In this document: piece by piece, positions 8,365-20,500 of the stretch
How positions within the stretch are numbered: the first letter of the stretch is position 1
Layout: every line of letters starts with the position of its first letter
Source: JAZKID01 sp963714065
GTDB lineage: Bacteria > Pseudomonadota > Alphaproteobacteria > Rhizobiales > UBA4765
Direction of reading: 5' to 3'
Assembly: GCA_963714065.1 (NCBI GenBank)
Contig: OY970226.1
Coordinates: forward strand, 1,178,001-1,242,000
Length of the DNA stretch: 64,000 bases
The notes under the pieces: model-generated
What the model was told of the DNA's origin: nothing
Seen by the model: the letters and a program-made list of their open reading frames with translations, nothing else
The model's database searches: none
Program-made: the position numbers and the translations under genes

Positions 8365-9432
8365 ATGATCGTTCTGGGTTTAGAGACGAGCTGCGACGAA
8401 ACTGCCGCCGGCCTTGTGCAGCGCGCCAGCAATGGCAAAGGCAAAATTCTGGCCACCTATGTGCGCAGCCAGATCGAGGAGCATAAGCCTTTCGGCGGCG
8501 TGGTGCCGGAAATCGCGGCGCGCGCGCATGTCGCCGTGCTCGACCGGCTGATCGCACAGACGCTCGAACATGCCAAACTTACGCTCGACGATATCGATGC
8601 CGTTGCCGCAACCGCAGGCCCCGGCCTGCTCGGCGGGCTGCTGGTCGGCGCGATGACGGGGAAAACGCTGGCTCTCGTGACGGGCAAACCCTATCTCGCG
8701 ATCAATCATCTGGAGGCGCATGCGCTCACCCCGCGCCTGACGCATAACGTGCAATTTCCTTACCTGATGCTGCTAGTCTCGGGCGGTCATACCCAGATCT
8801 TGAGCATCGAGGATGTCGGCATCTATCGCCGCCTCGCCACCACGATCGACGATGCGCTGGGCGAGGCCTTCGACAAGGTTGCGAAACTTCTTGGCCTCGG
8901 CTTTCCCGGCGGGCCGGAAGTGGAACGCCTTGCATTGCGCGGCGATGCGGCGCGGTTTTCCCTGCCGCGCCCCATGAAGGGCAGGACTGAGCCGCATTTT
9001 TCCTTCTCCGGCCTGAAGACCGCCGTGCGGCAGCTCGCGGAAACATTGCAACCGCTGCAGGAGCAGGATATTGCAGATCTGTGTGCCGCCTTTCAGGCCG
9101 CGGCTGCCGAATCGGTTTCCGACCGGCTGCGGCTCGCGCTGGATGATTTTTGCGCGCGGCATGCCGATACATCTCCCGTTGTCGCTATTGCGGGCGGCGT
9201 TGCCGCCAATCGCGCACTCGCACATGCGCTACAAAAAACCGTACAGGATAAAAACGGCACGCTGATCGTTCCGCCGCCCGAGCTTTGCACGGACAACGGC
9301 GTGATGATCGCCTGGGCCGGCGCGGAGCGGCTTGTACGCGGCCTTGTTTATAATGACGAGATCGTGGCGCGCGCGCGCTGGCCGCTCGATCCCGCGGCGG
9401 AACCCGCCCCCTTTGCCGGAGTAAAAGCATGA
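8365..9432 (+). CDS. tsaD: tRNA N6-adenosine threonylcarbamoyltransferase
   Basis: 355 residues. Transfers the threonylcarbamoyl group to A37 of ANN-decoding tRNAs, working with TsaB and TsaE. Typical features are the start (MIVLGLETSCDETAAG), the metal-binding NHLEAHALTP region, LVSGGHTQI, and the GGVAANRAL segment near the C-terminus. The stop overlaps the gpsA start by four bases. A tsaE fusion gene lies about 40 kb downstream in this window. Divergent tsaD/hemC is a common alphaproteobacterial arrangement. Confidence 0.97.
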   Translation: MIVLGLETSCDETAAGLVQRASNGKGKILATYVRSQIEEHKPFGGVVPEIAARAHVAVLDRLIAQTLEHAKLTLDDIDAVAATAGPGLLGGLLVGAMTGKTLALVTGKPYLAINHLEAHALTPRLTHNVQFPYLMLLVSGGHTQILSIEDVGIYRRLATTIDDALGEAFDKVAKLLGLGFPGGPEVERLALRGDAARFSLPRPMKGRTEPHFSFSGLKTAVRQLAETLQPLQEQDIADLCAAFQAAAAESVSDRLRLALDDFCARHADTSPVVAIAGGVAANRALAHALQKTVQDKNGTLIVPPPELCTDNGVMIAWAGAERLVRGLVYNDEIVARARWPLDPAAEPAPFAGVKA

Positions 9433-10418
9433 GTTTTAAGCGTATCGGTATCATCGGCGCCGGCGCCTGGGGAACGGCGCTGGCGCTGTGCGCGGCACGC
9501 GCAAGGCACAATGTTGTCTTGTGGGGCCGCAGCAAGGCACATATTCAAACCATACAGGAAACACGGCGCAACGAGACTTATTTGCCGGGCATCACGCTGC
9601 CTGAAACCGTTGTTCCCACAGCGCAAGCCAGAGATCTTAAAACATGCGGGCTTTATCTTGCCGTCATTCCCGCGCAAAAACTGATTGCTTGTTTGAAAGA
9701 ACTGCGCCTTGAAAACAAGGCGCCTGTCGTTATCTGCGCGAAGGGTTTCGATCACGATAGCGGCGCTTTCCTATCCGATCAAGCAAAGGAAATCCTGCCG
9801 CAAAATCCGGTCGGCATACTTTCGGGTCCCGGTTTCGCGCTCGATGTCGCGCGCGGCCTGCCCACTGCCGTCAGCCTTGCCTTCGAAGACCAGAAACTGG
9901 GGGCCGATATTGCCGGCACGCTCGCTTCCGACAATTTCCGCCCCTATTTCAGCACCGATGTGCGCGGCGTCGAGATCGGTGGCGCGCTCAAGAATGTTCT
10001 GGCGATTGCCGCCGGCATCGTCAGCGGCCGTGGGCTTGGGCTAAGCGCCCGCGCGGCTTTGATTACGCGCGGTTTTGCGGAAATGCAGCGCTTCGGCCTG
10101 GCATATAAGGCAAGGCCGGAAACTTTCGGCGGCCTGTCCGGGCTCGGCGACCTGCTGCTGACGGCAACCAGCGAACAATCGCGCAATCTGCGCTTCGGCA
10201 TCGCGCTGGGAGAGGGTAAGGCTATTCAAGAAACAAAAGAAAAGCTTGGCACGATCGAAGGCATCGCAACCGCGCATGCCGCACGGCTGTGCGCGCAAAA
10301 AATCGGGATCGATATGCCGATCACGGAAGCGGTCGCCCGCATCGTCGAAGGCAGAGAGAATATCGACAGCGCGATTGCACGTCTCCTGTCCCGGCCCCTG
10401 AAAAGCGAGCATGCATGA
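9429..10418 (+). CDS. gpsA: NAD(P)-dependent glycerol-3-phosphate dehydrogenase
   Basis: 329 residues. Reduces dihydroxyacetone phosphate to sn-glycerol-3-phosphate for phospholipid synthesis. The N-terminal dinucleotide fold (IGIIGAGAWGTALAL), the LSGPGFALDVARGLPTAV segment and the catalytic-region lysine in GGALKNVLAIAAGI are all present. The ATG overlaps the tsaD stop and the TGA overlaps the next gene's ATG, so tsaD, gpsA and the EVE gene form a tight operon. Confidence 0.96.
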   Translation: MSFKRIGIIGAGAWGTALALCAARARHNVVLWGRSKAHIQTIQETRRNETYLPGITLPETVVPTAQARDLKTCGLYLAVIPAQKLIACLKELRLENKAPVVICAKGFDHDSGAFLSDQAKEILPQNPVGILSGPGFALDVARGLPTAVSLAFEDQKLGADIAGTLASDNFRPYFSTDVRGVEIGGALKNVLAIAAGIVSGRGLGLSARAALITRGFAEMQRFGLAYKARPETFGGLSGLGDLLLTATSEQSRNLRFGIALGEGKAIQETKEKLGTIEGIATAHAARLCAQKIGIDMPITEAVARIVEGRENIDSAIARLLSRPLKSEHA

Positions 10419-10828
10419 ATTATTGGCTGATCAAGTCGGAACCCTCCGCCTGGTCCTGGCAGCAGCAGGTAAAGGCCGGCGCAAAAGGCACGGCATGGAC
10501 CGGCGTGCGCAATCACCTTGCCAAGAAACATTTGCAAACGATGCAAATGGGGGATCTCTGTTTTTTCTATCATTCCAACGAGGGCAAGGAGATTGTCGGC
10601 CTTGCCGAAGTCGTCAAAACCGCCTATCCCGACCCGACCGACAAGACGCAGAAATTCGTCGCCGTCGATGTCCGTGCGGAAAAACCCCTTAAAACCTCCG
10701 TTACGCTTGCGCAAATCAAGACCGTGCCGCAGCTGCAGAATATGGCTCTGCTCAAATGCGCGCGGCTTTCCGTGCAGCCGGTGACGGCGATCGAGTGGAA
10801 AATGATCTGCGGAATGGGCGGCATTTAG
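10415..10828 (+). CDS. EVE domain-containing protein
   Basis: 137 residues from ATG 10415, which overlaps the gpsA stop (ATGA). Matches the EVE (DUF55, thymocyte nuclear protein 1-like) family from end to end: YWLIKSEPSAWSWQQ at the start, WTGVRNHLAKKHL, and a C-terminal region ending in VTAIEWKMICGMGG. EVE domains resemble PUA/YTH folds and bind modified bases in nucleic acids; the ligand here is unknown. It follows tsaD-gpsA in the same operon, an arrangement often seen in alphaproteobacteria. Confidence 0.92.
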   Translation: MNYWLIKSEPSAWSWQQQVKAGAKGTAWTGVRNHLAKKHLQTMQMGDLCFFYHSNEGKEIVGLAEVVKTAYPDPTDKTQKFVAVDVRAEKPLKTSVTLAQIKTVPQLQNMALLKCARLSVQPVTAIEWKMICGMGGI

Positions 10829-10893
10829 CTTGATTGAGGCTTCGCAGCCCCGCTTAAAATTGCTATAGATCTCCAACAGTCAAGGAGGGACAT

Positions 10894-11340
10894 ATGACAT
10901 TCGAAAACATCAATCTGCCGCAAGTCGCCGTTGCCGGCGTTGCCGCCTGGGTTTTGGGCTACATCTATTACTCCATTCTTTCGAAACCATGGGCTGACGC
11001 CATGGGCTTGAGCGAAGCCGACAAGGCCGCCTGCCGCAACCGGCCGGATGCCTGGGTGCCTTTCGTGCTGGCGCTTGTCGGAAGCACGGTTTGTGCCTAT
11101 GTCTTTGCCGCATTGCTGCATTATGTCGCACCGGGAGGTGCAACCGTGCACGGGGCGCTGATTTCGGCGTTCTTCGTCTGGCTCGGCTTCGTATTACCAC
11201 CTTTCGCCGTCAACAACGCCTTTTCCAATCGCGATTCGCGACTGACCCTGATCGATTCCGGCTATTGGCTGCTGGCGCTTTTGCTGCAGGGTGCCCTGCT
11301 TGGCGCGTTTGCGGAAGGAAAAATCCATCTGCCTTTCTAA
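10894..11340 (+). CDS. DUF1761-like small membrane protein
   Basis: 148 residues with four hydrophobic helices and a strong ribosome site (AAGGAGGGACAT before the ATG). The N-terminal pattern (VAAWVLGYIYYSILSKPW) and the NRDSRLTLIDSGYWLL segment near the C-terminus match the DUF1761 family of uncharacterised inner-membrane proteins. It lies between the EVE gene and acs on the same strand, 12 bases ahead of acs, and may share its transcript. No function can be assigned. Confidence 0.8.
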   Translation: MTFENINLPQVAVAGVAAWVLGYIYYSILSKPWADAMGLSEADKAACRNRPDAWVPFVLALVGSTVCAYVFAALLHYVAPGGATVHGALISAFFVWLGFVLPPFAVNNAFSNRDSRLTLIDSGYWLLALLLQGALLGAFAEGKIHLPF

Positions 11341-11352
11341 GACTTATAAATT

Positions 11353-13296
<1,944 letters not shown>

Positions 13297-13436
13297 CGCG
13301 CTTTCATAGTTAATATCTGGTAACTTAAAGAAATACATTTGATATAAAATGCAATTTATTTGCATTAATACTGCATATAAATTGCGGTAGGATCAATATA
13401 AGCAAATAATACGCTTGTTATTTCAACGAGTGTATT

Positions 13437-14135
13437 GTGGTAAGTATAGAAAAATCATTGCCGTCATTAAACGGCTTTTCCAAAAACGGACTCTTTGGCA
13501 AAAATTTTCTGGAAGATCTCGAATCTGCAAGAAAAGCGCGTCCTGCCACGCCCATTAAAAAAAGAGGCCGCAAACAGTGGAAGACATCCATATTCAAGGA
13601 CATAGCTAAGGATATAGGGAAAACGAGAACCGATCTTACCGTTCGCGAAAAACTGGACGAAGCGCTTAATTTTATACGGGAGCATGCCCCATATGACGAA
13701 GACGGGAATCCTAAACCTGTCGGCGACTCCATAGGACATTGCTCGGAATATGTCTTTAACGCTCTGGAAGCGGCAGGATTTGGCAAGCTCGATGCTTCAG
13801 GCAACTATGTTCCGATTACACGGGATGGAGATGCCAAAGATAACGGGCCGAATCTGAAGAAATTGGGGTTTACTTCTGTAGCCTACAGGCCGGAAGGCGA
13901 TAACCCCGATTATCCTGACTATCCGGAAGGATATACGCCGCAAGCCGGAGATGTGATGATCGTGCAGGATTGTCAGCATCACCGCCATGGGCATATTGCA
14001 ATATTCGATGGCCAATACTGGATATCCGATTTCGTTCAGGATGGCATATGGGTCAGCCGGTATTACAGGGATTCCTTGCCCGCCTGCGAATATTTCCGTC
14101 TGGACATAGCACCGGAAACCGTTGCGGGCACTTAA
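13437..14135 (+). CDS. putative NlpC/P60- or CHAP-like cysteine amidase, orphan
   Basis: 232 residues from GTG 13437 (weak ribosome site). The basic N-terminus (about 1-65) has no signal peptide. The C-terminal domain (about 66-220) carries a Cys-His hydrolase pattern: GHCSEYVFNALEAAGF with Cys102, then QAGDVMIVQD and HRHGHIAIFDGQYWISDF with candidate His186. Such a GHI...W(I/V)SDF ending is seen in peptidoglycan amidases, including interbacterial effectors. No immunity gene is recognisable; the next gene is heparinase-like. The 140 bases upstream are very A/T-rich. Assignment to a hydrolase is moderately supported, the effector role is inference. Confidence 0.6.
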   Translation: MVSIEKSLPSLNGFSKNGLFGKNFLEDLESARKARPATPIKKRGRKQWKTSIFKDIAKDIGKTRTDLTVREKLDEALNFIREHAPYDEDGNPKPVGDSIGHCSEYVFNALEAAGFGKLDASGNYVPITRDGDAKDNGPNLKKLGFTSVAYRPEGDNPDYPDYPEGYTPQAGDVMIVQDCQHHRHGHIAIFDGQYWISDFVQDGIWVSRYYRDSLPACEYFRLDIAPETVAGT

Positions 14136-14229
14136 AGACTGTTTACCTGATTTCTTGCCCTCGGTTGACATCGCCCCCCATATTTGCGCCTTAAAGGCAT
14201 ATGAAGACTGCGTGTTCGGGTGATAGGGC

Positions 14230-15951
14230 ATGACGTTGCGGCTTTTCGGCCTGATGGCGTTCGAGGCATGTCGCGCGCTCATGCGTGCCCTGCTCGCCTC
14301 GATCTTTTTCCGCTGGTACTATCGCGGCACCCGTTCGGCCAAACTGGGCATCGCGCCGCAGGACCTGCGCACCGCCGACCCCACGGTTGCCGCCGAAATC
14401 TATGCCGGGCGTTTTGCCTTTTCCGGCAAGCTTGCCGTGGCCGGCGGGCGCTCGCCTTTTGAGCTGCATCCGCCTTCATTGGAATGGGCGAAATCTCTTT
14501 ACGGCTTCGGCTGGCTGCGGCATCTGCGCGCCGCCGACTCGGCACTTGCCCGCACCAATGCGCGCGCGCTGGTGGAAGAATGGATCGACCTGCATGGCGG
14601 CTGGCAGAAGCTTGCCTTCGATCCCGAGATCACGGCGCGGCGCGTAATGGCCTGGCTCGCGCAATCGCCCGTGGTGCTGGAGAACGCCGATTTTACCTTT
14701 TACCGCAAATTTGTCGCAAGCCTGACAAGGCAGGTGCATTACCTGAGCTTCGTGCGCCGTTTCATGCGCGACGACATGGGGAAATTGCAGACCGCGGTTG
14801 CGCTGGCGCAAGCCGGGCTTTGCTTCAACATCCCGAAACTGCAGCGCCGCGCCAAACGCTGGCTGGAGCGGGAACTGACAAGGCAAATTCTTGCCGACGG
14901 CGGGCATATATCGCGCAATCCCGGCGCGATCCTGCAAATCCTGCTCGATCTGCTGCCGCTGCGCCACAGCTATATCGCCCTCTCCCTGATGCCGCCGCAG
15001 GCACTGATCTCGAGCATCGACCGCATGATGCCGATGGTGCGTTTTTTCCGCCATAATGACGGCGCGTTCGCGCTGTTCAACGGCATGGGCCCGACACCCG
15101 CCGATATCGTCGCAACGCTTCTCGCTTATGACGACACGCGCGGAATTCCGCCTGCTTTCGCGCCCGCTTCCGGCTATCGCCGTCTGCATGTCAAGGACGT
15201 GCTGCTTTTCATGGACACCGGCGCGCCGCCGCCGCTCCGTTTCAGCCAGACTGCGCATGCCGGTGCCTTGTCGTTCGAATTCTCGGACGGTGCGGACCGG
15301 CTTGTCGTCAATTGCGGCATGCCTTGGGCGAAGCGTGCAAGTTTCCAACCGGCCGCGCGATGGACGGTTGCGCATTCGACATTGTCGGTCGATAGCCGCT
15401 CGCAAGCCTCCTTCCCTTCCTCTACAATGGTGCGGCGGCTGCTGGGCCCGGTCATGACCGGAAACTTGCGTGTGATCAGCGCCACCGAAAACAATTCCAT
15501 CCAGAGCGAAATCCATGCCAGCCAGGATGGTTATGCGCATAGTTTCGGCGTGCGCCATGAGCGCCAGCTGGCGCTGACGACGGATGGCAACGAACTTGCG
15601 GGCGTCGACGATCTCATGCCCGCACAGCATCATGGTGCCAAAGACGCGCCTTTCATCCTGCGTTTTCATCTTCATCCCGCCGTGCGCGCCAGCCAGCTGC
15701 GCGAAGGCGAAGCCGTACTACTCTTGCTGCCGAGCGGGCGCGCATGGAAATTTTATGCGCCGGGCTTCAAGGCAAGCATCGAGGACAGCCTCTATCTTGG
15801 TGGCGCCGACGGCGCGCGCCATACAAAACAGATCGTCATTTACGGCAATGTGCGGGAAACCCCACGGGTCCGTTGGCATTTTACGCGTTATCAGGGGGCC
15901 ACGGACAGCGATGACCGGGATAACGCCGACGACCCGTCCCTGCTTTTGTAA
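14230..15951 (+). CDS. heparinase II/III family protein
   Basis: 573 residues. The N-terminal half is a helical (alpha/alpha toroid-like) domain and the C-terminal half is beta-rich, as in the heparinase II/III and alginate lyase family. Recognisable segments are FELHPPSLEWAKSLYGFGWL, a GFCFN-like ALAQAGLCFNIPKL, and the ARWTVAHSTLSVD region at the start of the heparinase II/III-like domain. In alphaproteobacteria this gene commonly precedes purH, as here (27 bases to the purH ATG). The substrate is unknown; an acidic surface polysaccharide is plausible. Confidence 0.85.
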   Translation: MTLRLFGLMAFEACRALMRALLASIFFRWYYRGTRSAKLGIAPQDLRTADPTVAAEIYAGRFAFSGKLAVAGGRSPFELHPPSLEWAKSLYGFGWLRHLRAADSALARTNARALVEEWIDLHGGWQKLAFDPEITARRVMAWLAQSPVVLENADFTFYRKFVASLTRQVHYLSFVRRFMRDDMGKLQTAVALAQAGLCFNIPKLQRRAKRWLERELTRQILADGGHISRNPGAILQILLDLLPLRHSYIALSLMPPQALISSIDRMMPMVRFFRHNDGAFALFNGMGPTPADIVATLLAYDDTRGIPPAFAPASGYRRLHVKDVLLFMDTGAPPPLRFSQTAHAGALSFEFSDGADRLVVNCGMPWAKRASFQPAARWTVAHSTLSVDSRSQASFPSSTMVRRLLGPVMTGNLRVISATENNSIQSEIHASQDGYAHSFGVRHERQLALTTDGNELAGVDDLMPAQHHGAKDAPFILRFHLHPAVRASQLREGEAVLLLLPSGRAWKFYAPGFKASIEDSLYLGGADGARHTKQIVIYGNVRETPRVRWHFTRYQGATDSDDRDNADDPSLLL

Positions 15952-15978
15952 TTTTTGCCTGCCATGTTAGGTCGATTT

Positions 15979-17565
15979 ATGTCGAACGTTCCTCTACGCC
16001 GTGCCCTGCTTTCGGTTTCCGATAAAACCGGCCTCAACGAGCTTGCTGCCGCCCTGCATAAGCGCGGCATAGAACTTGTCTCGACAGGCGGCACGCGCGC
16101 AAGCTTAATGGCGGCAGGGCTGCCCGTGCGGGATGTCGCCGACATCACAGGCATGCCGGAAATGATGGACGGGCGCGTGAAGACCCTGCATCCGAAAATT
16201 CACGGCGGACTCCTGGCAAGGCGCGATAATGAGAGCCATCAGGCGGCGCTACGCCAGCACGAAATTCCGGCCATCGATCTGCTTGTCGTTTCGCTTTACC
16301 CGTTCGAGAAAACGCAACAGGCTGGCGCGCCCCATGCCGATATTATCGAGAATATCGATATCGGCGGCCCTGCCATGATCCGCGCTGCGGCAAAAAATCA
16401 TGAATCGGTCTGCGTGGTCGTCGACCCCGACGATTATCAAAACCTGTTGCGCGAACTCGACGAGCAGCAAGGCACGACGTGTTTCGAATTCCGCAAACGT
16501 CTTGCCGCGAAAGCTTTCGCGCGCACGGCTGCCTATGATTCGGCCATCTCAAACTGGTTTGCACAGGAAATAGACGAGCCGTTCCCGCGCTGGTTTACGC
16601 TTGGCGGCGCGCGTGCGCAAACCCTGCGTTATGGCGAAAATCCGCATCAGCATGCGGCGCTTTATCGCACACTGGAGCAGAGGCCCGGCGTTTTAAGTGC
16701 TGCGCAACTGCAAGGCAAAGAACTTTCCTATAACAACATCAACGATACCGATGCTGCCTTCGAGCTCGCGGCGGAGTTCGACCCCAAGCAAACCGCGGCG
16801 GTGGCGATCATCAAACACGCCAATCCTTGCGGTGTCGGCACGGGCGCCACGCTCGCCGAGGCGTACAGGAAAGCCTTGCGCTGCGATCCCGTCTCGGCTT
16901 TCGGCGGCATCGTGGCGCTGAACCAGCGCCTCGACGAAGACGCCGCCTCCGAAATCATCAAGATCTTTACGGAAGTGATCATCGCACCCGATGCGAGCAC
17001 GAAGGCGCGCGAGCTGATCGCTTCGAAAAAAAATCTTCGCCTCCTTTTGACCAAAGGCCTTCCGGATCCGCGCGCGCAAGGCCTTGCCATAAAATCGGTC
17101 GCGGGCGGTTTTCTCGTACAGAACTGCGATCGCGCCAGCGCCGACGATATGGATCTGAAGATTGTTACGAAACGCCAGCCGAGCACGCGCGAACTTGCCG
17201 ATCTCCGTTTTGCCTTCAAGGTGGCAAAACATGTGAAGTCAAACACCATCGTTTATGCCATGCAGGGCGCGACCGTCGGCATCGGGGCCGGCCAGATGAG
17301 CCGCGTCGATGCGGCGCGCATTGCCGTGCTAAAATCTGCCGACGCCGCGGAAGCCGCCGGCGAGAAACGCGCGCTGACGGCAGGCTCTGTTGCCGCGTCG
17401 GATGCGTTCTTTCCGTTCGCGGACGGGCTGAAAGTGATCATCGAGGCGGGTGCCACGGCGGTCATCCAGCCCGGCGGTTCGATGCGAGACGCGGAAGTGA
17501 TTGCCGCCGCCGATGAAGCCGGAATTTCAATGGTGCTGACGGGCGTGCGGCATTTTCGGCATTAA
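15979..17565 (+). CDS. purH: bifunctional AICAR transformylase/IMP cyclohydrolase
   Basis: 528 residues from ATG 15979, with AGGT upstream; an upstream in-frame TTG (15955) would add eight residues outside the family's usual length. Catalyses the last two steps of IMP synthesis. The N-terminal IMP cyclohydrolase part shows LLSVSDKTGL and KTLHPKIHGGLLARRDN; the C-terminal transformylase shows LRYGENPHQHAALY, KHANPCGVGTG and IGAGQMSRVDAARIA. It ends three bases from the stop of the convergent NAD-GDH gene. Confidence 0.97.
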   Translation: MSNVPLRRALLSVSDKTGLNELAAALHKRGIELVSTGGTRASLMAAGLPVRDVADITGMPEMMDGRVKTLHPKIHGGLLARRDNESHQAALRQHEIPAIDLLVVSLYPFEKTQQAGAPHADIIENIDIGGPAMIRAAAKNHESVCVVVDPDDYQNLLRELDEQQGTTCFEFRKRLAAKAFARTAAYDSAISNWFAQEIDEPFPRWFTLGGARAQTLRYGENPHQHAALYRTLEQRPGVLSAAQLQGKELSYNNINDTDAAFELAAEFDPKQTAAVAIIKHANPCGVGTGATLAEAYRKALRCDPVSAFGGIVALNQRLDEDAASEIIKIFTEVIIAPDASTKARELIASKKNLRLLLTKGLPDPRAQGLAIKSVAGGFLVQNCDRASADDMDLKIVTKRQPSTRELADLRFAFKVAKHVKSNTIVYAMQGATVGIGAGQMSRVDAARIAVLKSADAAEAAGEKRALTAGSVAASDAFFPFADGLKVIIEAGATAVIQPGGSMRDAEVIAAADEAGISMVLTGVRHFRH

Positions 17566-17568
17566 TTT

Positions 17569-20500
17569 TCAGGAACTCGTCATATCCGATAATTGCCCGG
17601 CTGCCACTGTCAGCTTGGCCACCGTCAGGTCCGGCGCGGTGGCGATCATCTGCAAGGTCTGCCTTGCGCGTTGCCAGCTTTCGCCCTTGCGCTTCTGCCA
17701 GGCTTCCATGCCGCCGGATTCGAGAATGTGGATGGCCATACGGCGGTTGGCAACCGCCAGGTCGGCAACCGCGCGCTCCAGCGCCAGCCGCTCGAAATAG
17801 TTTTTCGTAAACAGTTTTTTGGCCGCGGCATAGATTTCGGCAAGACCGAAAAGCGCACCGGCTTCATAAAAAGCCTTGGCGGCGGCCAGAAGCGGCGTCT
17901 TCGTGGCATTGGCGGCAAGCACGATATCTGTTGCGTCGATCAGGGCAGGCAAACCGGCCATGCGTTCGGCTACGTGCTTGGGCACGCCTTTCTCGATAAG
18001 CATGTCCTTGCGCGTATTGAAGCGCACAAGCTCGCTTTCGGGAAGCACCTTGAGCAGTTGCGATTCGAGCTGCTTTATTTTTTCGCGGAATTGCTGTGCC
18101 GCATTGCCAAGCCCGGAACTTAAATGACCGTGACGCAGGAACCATACGATACGGTCGTGCAGCAGATCCTGCACGTCGATATAAAGCTGTAGCTGGAATT
18201 CGCCGCCGATTTTCCCGTCGAGCGCATTGATATCGCGGTTAAGCGAGGCAAGATCGAAAACATCCTGTGTAACCGCGAAAGCAGCGGCGACATCCTGCGC
18301 CAGCGCCCCGGTCTGGTCGATCGCACGCGACAGCAATGTGCCGCCGCCGCTATTGCAGGCATCGTTGGAAAGATCCGTGGCGATAATTTCGCGGCGCAAC
18401 TGATGTTGCGCAATTTCTTTCGGAAAAGCTTCGCGCAAGGCCGCAGGAAAATAATTTTCAAGACGGTTCGAAAAATAGGGATCGTCCGGCAGTGCGCTAT
18501 TCAAGAGATGATCGTACAGGCTCAGCTTGGAATAGGCGAGCAGCACGGAAAGTTCGGGGCGCGTCAACCCACCGCCGCTTTTCTGGCGCGCGTCTAACTC
18601 CGATGCATTCGGCAAGGTCTCGATCTTGCGGCTCAACCGCCCCTCGCCCTCGAGCAGCTGCATGAGATGCTCGGCAAAACCCGCATCTTCTGCGCCGCGC
18701 CGCTGGCTCAGGGAAAGGCTTAAGGTTTGCAAATAATTCGTGCACAAAACCAGGCGCGCCACATCGTCGGTCATTTTCTGCAGAAGCTCGTTGCGTTTTT
18801 GCAGCGGCAGTTTATTTGCGCGCACGAGACCGTTGAGCGCGATCTTGATATTCACCTCGACGTCGGACGTATTCACGCCCGCCGAATTGTCGGTCGCATC
18901 CGTATTGAGACGGATGCCCTGCATCGCCGCTTCGATACGTCCGCGCTGCGTCATGCCGAGATTGGCGCCCTCGCCGATCACCTTGGCACGCAATTCGTTC
19001 GCGGCCACACGTATGGCATCGTTGGTGCGGTCGCCGACCTGCTCGTCGGTCTCGATCGAGGCGCGCACATAGGTGCCGATACCGCCGAACCACAGAAGAT
19101 CGGCCTGCGCCCGCAACAGGGCCTGGATAATCGTCTGCGGCGGCGCGGTTTTTTCCTTCATGCCGAGCAGCGCCTGCATTTGCGGCGACAGGGGAATGGT
19201 CTTGGCGCTGCGCGAGAAGACGCCACCGCCCTTCGATATCAATTGCGCATCGTAATCGGCCCAGCTCGATCGCGGCAGTTTGAAAAGGCGCGCACGCTCT
19301 TTACAGGAAAGCGCCAGATCCGGATCCGGATCGATGAAAATATCGCGATGATCGAAAGCGCCGACGAGTTTCGTGCATTTCGACAGCAGCATGCCGTTGC
19401 CGAACACGTCGCCCGACATATCTCCCACACCAATCACGGTAAAAGGCGTATTCTGGATATCGACATCCATTTCGCGGAAATGGCGCTTCACGGCCTCCCA
19501 GGCGCCGCGCGCCGTAATGCCCATTTTCTTGTGGTCGTAACCGGCCGAGCCGCCGGAGGCGAAAGCATCGCCCAGCCAGTGATTCATGCTCAGCGAAATT
19601 TCGTTGGCGATATCCGAGAACGTGGCGGTGCCCTTGTCGGCGGCGACGACGAGATAGGGATCGTCGTCGTCGTAACGCAGCACATGTTCCGGGTGAACAA
19701 TCTCGCCTTGCGGGCTGATGGAATCGGTCACATGCAGGAGCGAGGATACGAAAAGCTTGTAGCTTGCGATGCCCTCTTCCTGGATGGCCTCGCGCGGGCC
19801 GTCGGGAAGTTTTTTGGGCACAAAACCGCCCTTGGCGCCGACAGGCACGATGACGGCATTCTTGATCTGCTGCGCTTTCACGAGCCCCAGAACCTCGGTG
19901 CGATAATCCTGCGGGCGGTCCGACCAGCGCAAGCCGCCGCGCGCGATCTTGCCGAAACGCAAATGAATGCCTTCCACGCGCGGGCTGTAGACATAAATCT
20001 CGAACATGGGGCGCGGCTCGGGCAGGCCTTCCAGTTTTTTCGAATCGAGCTTGAAGGTAATGGTCGGGCGCGGCTCATTGGCATGGTCGCGCTGGTAAAA
20101 ATTTGTTCTCAGCATGCAGGCGATGAGATTGAGGAAGCGGCGCAGGATCCGGTCTTCGTCGAGGCTGGTTATTTTTTGCAGCGCGTCTTCGATCCTCTGC
20201 GTACACTCGTCCTGTTTTATTTCGCGCACCTTGTCGGAAAGCTTCAGATAAGGGTCGAAACGGATTTGATAAAAAGCGAAGAGATTGGCCGCAAATTGCG
20301 GGTTCTTCGTCATCGTGGCCCACATATAGTCCTGCGAATAGGGAATGCGCACCTGGCGCAAATAGCGCGACATGGCGCGCAGGCAGGCAACCTCGCGCCA
20401 GCGCAGCCCGGCGGTCAGTACAAGCGCGTTATAACCGTCGTTCTCGGCATGGCCTTGCCAGATCGCGAGAAAGGCGTCCTCGAGCCGCGAATCGGCGGCG

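Noticed and set aside
14476..15675. 399-codon minus-strand ORF opposite the heparinase-like gene
   Set aside because: Shadow ORF; the plus-strand frame has family motifs and proper spacing to purH.
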